64,000 bases of DNA from Sphingomonas sp. PsM26 (GTDB lineage: Bacteria > Pseudomonadota > Alphaproteobacteria > Sphingomonadales > Sphingomonadaceae), in contig JARUXA010000003.1 of assembly GCA_030433805.1 (NCBI GenBank), positions 62,001 through 126,000 on the forward strand. The letters run 5' to 3'. Of this stretch, positions 62,562 through 64,000 are shown in pieces. Numbering within the stretch: position 1 is the stretch's first letter; the number at the start of each line of letters is the position of its first letter. A program made the translations under genes and the position numbers. Below the pieces are notes generated by a model, which made no database searches, was not told where the DNA came from, and worked only from the letters and a program-made list of their open reading frames with translations.

Positions 62562-63212
62562 TCAAACCGCGTTGAGAATACCCTCGATCGCCTTGGACAC
62601 GCTCTCCATGTCCGCCATCCCGTCGACCCGCGCAAGAAGCCCGCGCGCTTCGTAGATCGGGATGATCGGCTCGGTCTTTGCACGATACTCGGCCATGCGC
62701 GTGCGCACGGTTTCCTCGTTATCGTCCGGACGGCGCTTGAACTCGTGGTGCCCGCACACGTCGCACGTGTCGGCAACCTTGGGCTGCTTGAAATGGTCGT
62801 GATAGCCAGCACCGCAATTGCCGCAGGTGAACCGCCCGACGATCCGCTCGACCAGCGCGTCCTCGTCGACGGTCAGTTCGATCACCTTGTCGAGCGTCCG
62901 GCCGCGTGCGGCGAGAATCGCGTCGAGCTGCTCGGCCTGCGCCGCGGTGCGCGGATAGCCGTCGAAGATCACACCCTTGTCGGTGTCGCCCATGTCGAGC
63001 CGCTCACCGATGATGCCCGAGACGATCTCGTCCGAGACGAGCTGCCCCGATTCCATCACCGCCTTCGCCTGGAGGCCGACCGGGCTCCCCGACTTGACCG
63101 CAGCGCGCAGCATGTCGCCGGTGGACAACTGAACCATGCCGCGGTCGCTTTCGAGGCGCGCCGCCTGGGTGCCCTTGCCCGCGCCCGGGGGGCCCAACAG
63201 AATGATATTCAC
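62562..63212 (-). CDS. adk: Adenylate kinase
   Basis: 216 residues. P-loop GPPGAGKGT at 7-15, DGYPRT, and the long LID with four cysteines, CGNC...CDVCG, so it is the zinc-containing form. Interconverts ATP + AMP and 2 ADP. In its standard place after secY in the spc operon, 29 bases apart. Confidence 0.97.
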   Translation of the reverse strand: MNIILLGPPGAGKGTQAARLESDRGMVQLSTGDMLRAAVKSGSPVGLQAKAVMESGQLVSDEIVSGIIGERLDMGDTDKGVIFDGYPRTAAQAEQLDAILAARGRTLDKVIELTVDEDALVERIVGRFTCGNCGAGYHDHFKQPKVADTCDVCGHHEFKRRPDDNEETVRTRMAEYRAKTEPIIPIYEARGLLARVDGMADMESVSKAIEGILNAV

Positions 63213-63241
63213 GCGCGTCTCCCGTTTACCGTCGCCGCGCT

Positions 63242-64000
63242 TCAGCGCAGGCGTCCGCCCTTCAGCTTCGCCTTCTTGATCAAGTCACCATATTGGTGCG
63301 CAAGCAAGTGGCTCTGGATCTGCGTCACCGTGTCCATCGTCACGTTGACGACGATGAGCAGGCTCGTCCCGCCGAGGTAGAAGGGAATCGACAGCGCCGA
63401 CACCAGATACTCGGGCAACAAGCAGATGATCGCGAGATAGCCCGCACCGATCACGGTGATGCGCGTCAGCACATAATCGAAATAGGTCTCGGTGTTCTTG
63501 CCCGGACGGATGCCGGGGATGAAGCCGCCGTGACGCTTCAGATTGTCCGCGGTCTCTTCCGGATTGAACACGACAGCCGTGTAGAAGAACGAGAAGAAGA
63601 TGATGCCAGCGCCGTACAGCAGCATGTAGGCGACGCTGCCATGCTGCAGATACTGGTTGAGCGTGATCACGACCGAACCCCACCAGGTATCGCCCGACAC
63701 GTTCTTGCCCGCGAACTGCGTGATCGTCAGCGGCATCAGCAGCAACGACGACGCGAAGATCGGCGGAATGACGCCCGCGGTGTTGATCTTGAGCGGCAGA
63801 TGGCTGCGGTCCGATTGCATCCCGCGTTGGGTCTGGCGCTTGGGATACTGAATCAGGATGCGGCGCTGCGCGCGCTCCATGAAGCAGATGAACAGGATCA
63901 GCCCGGCCACCGCGACGATGATCGCGACCAGCGTGAATCCGGTGACGTTCCCGCCCCCGGTCCGCGCGGTCTGCGCGAGGTTGAACAGCGTGGTCGGCAG
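63242..64000 (-). CDS. secY: Preprotein translocase subunit SecY (5' partial)
   Basis: The frame is open to the window end (LPTTLFNLAQTARTGGG...), so only the C-terminal 252 residues are visible, about 60% of the protein. SecY features: FICFMERAQRRILIQYPKRQ, SHLPLKINTAGVIPPIFASSLLLMP, FNPEETADNLKRHGGFIPGIRPGKNTE, and the last membrane helix GTSLLIVVNVTMDTVTQIQSHLLAHQY. Main channel of protein export. Expected rplO etc. lie beyond the window. Confidence 0.97.
   Translation of the reverse strand: MPTTLFNLAQTARTGGGNVTGFTLVAIIVAVAGLILFICFMERAQRRILIQYPKRQTQRGMQSDRSHLPLKINTAGVIPPIFASSLLLMPLTITQFAGKNVSGDTWWGSVVITLNQYLQHGSVAYMLLYGAGIIFFSFFYTAVVFNPEETADNLKRHGGFIPGIRPGKNTETYFDYVLTRITVIGAGYLAIICLLPEYLVSALSIPFYLGGTSLLIVVNVTMDTVTQIQSHLLAHQYGDLIKKAKLKGGRLR

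Overview
The window reads as chromosomal DNA of a sphingomonad (Sphingomonadaceae, Alphaproteobacteria), most likely Sphingomonas or a close relative. The reasons are the high GC content, a serine palmitoyltransferase gene with its own acyl carrier protein (sphingolipid synthesis), hopanoid genes of the hpnK/hpnL type, a long TonB-dependent receptor, a tonB-exbB-exbD-exbD cluster, and alphaproteobacterial families such as UPF0262, DUF2849 and DUF6481. Nothing points to a plasmid, prophage, integrative element, insertion sequence or CRISPR array. Most of the window is a housekeeping backbone with small accessory insertions.

Layout. 1-4137: hopanoid-associated genes (partial hpnK, a ferritin-like diiron protein, hpnL) around a reverse-strand cytosolic chemoreceptor that has a consensus CtrA box upstream. 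4195-7407: nadE, a small charged DUF6481 protein, tRNA-Ser(CGA), hspQ. 7664-10348: TonB-dependent receptor. 10835-18674: rplU, rpmA, obgE and proB, whose usual tight neighbourhood is spread out by a GNAT, an esterase, a PF10118 hydrolase, a TetR regulator and a Uma2 nuclease-like gene. 17760-20258: a three-gene sphingolipid block (SDR reductase, ACP, serine palmitoyltransferase) joined to proB by an ATGA overlap. Then come a hybrid histidine kinase and lptF-lptG (LPS export).

24805-28768: assimilatory sulfate reduction block (SUMT, DUF2849, sulfite reductase, DUF934, APS/PAPS reductase), nearly all overlapping. 28964-33066: dnaB with an array of DnaA boxes in its upstream region, then UPF0262, a GH25-like protein lacking the usual catalytic Glu, and pyrimidine deaminases cdd and dcd. 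33202-36312: a TPR lipo-/periplasmic-type protein and the tonB-exbB-exbD-exbD operon on the reverse strand. 36535-43616: folB, GST, GNAT, DUF1285, a Nudix hydrolase, the CCA-adding enzyme and a GGDEF-EAL protein. 43840-50349: parC, a secreted formamidase-like hydrolase overlapping kynU, then purC, purS, purQ. 50367-57233: a small unknown gene, queuosine-precursor transporter, tRNA-Arg(UCU), guaA, a DUF6311-like membrane protein and a prolyl oligopeptidase.

57311-64000 (reverse strand): the end of the spc/alpha ribosomal operon (secY, adk, rpsM, rpsK, rpoA, rplQ). It is split between adk and rpsM by an OmpR-type response regulator and its sensor kinase. Two families of paired palindromic repeats are present: four copies of a GC-rich REPIN-like doublet of about 105 bp (three at convergent gene ends), and one copy of a different doublet in the adk-to-response-regulator gap. 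I did not run any searches, so family names rest on motifs and recognised sequence patterns.
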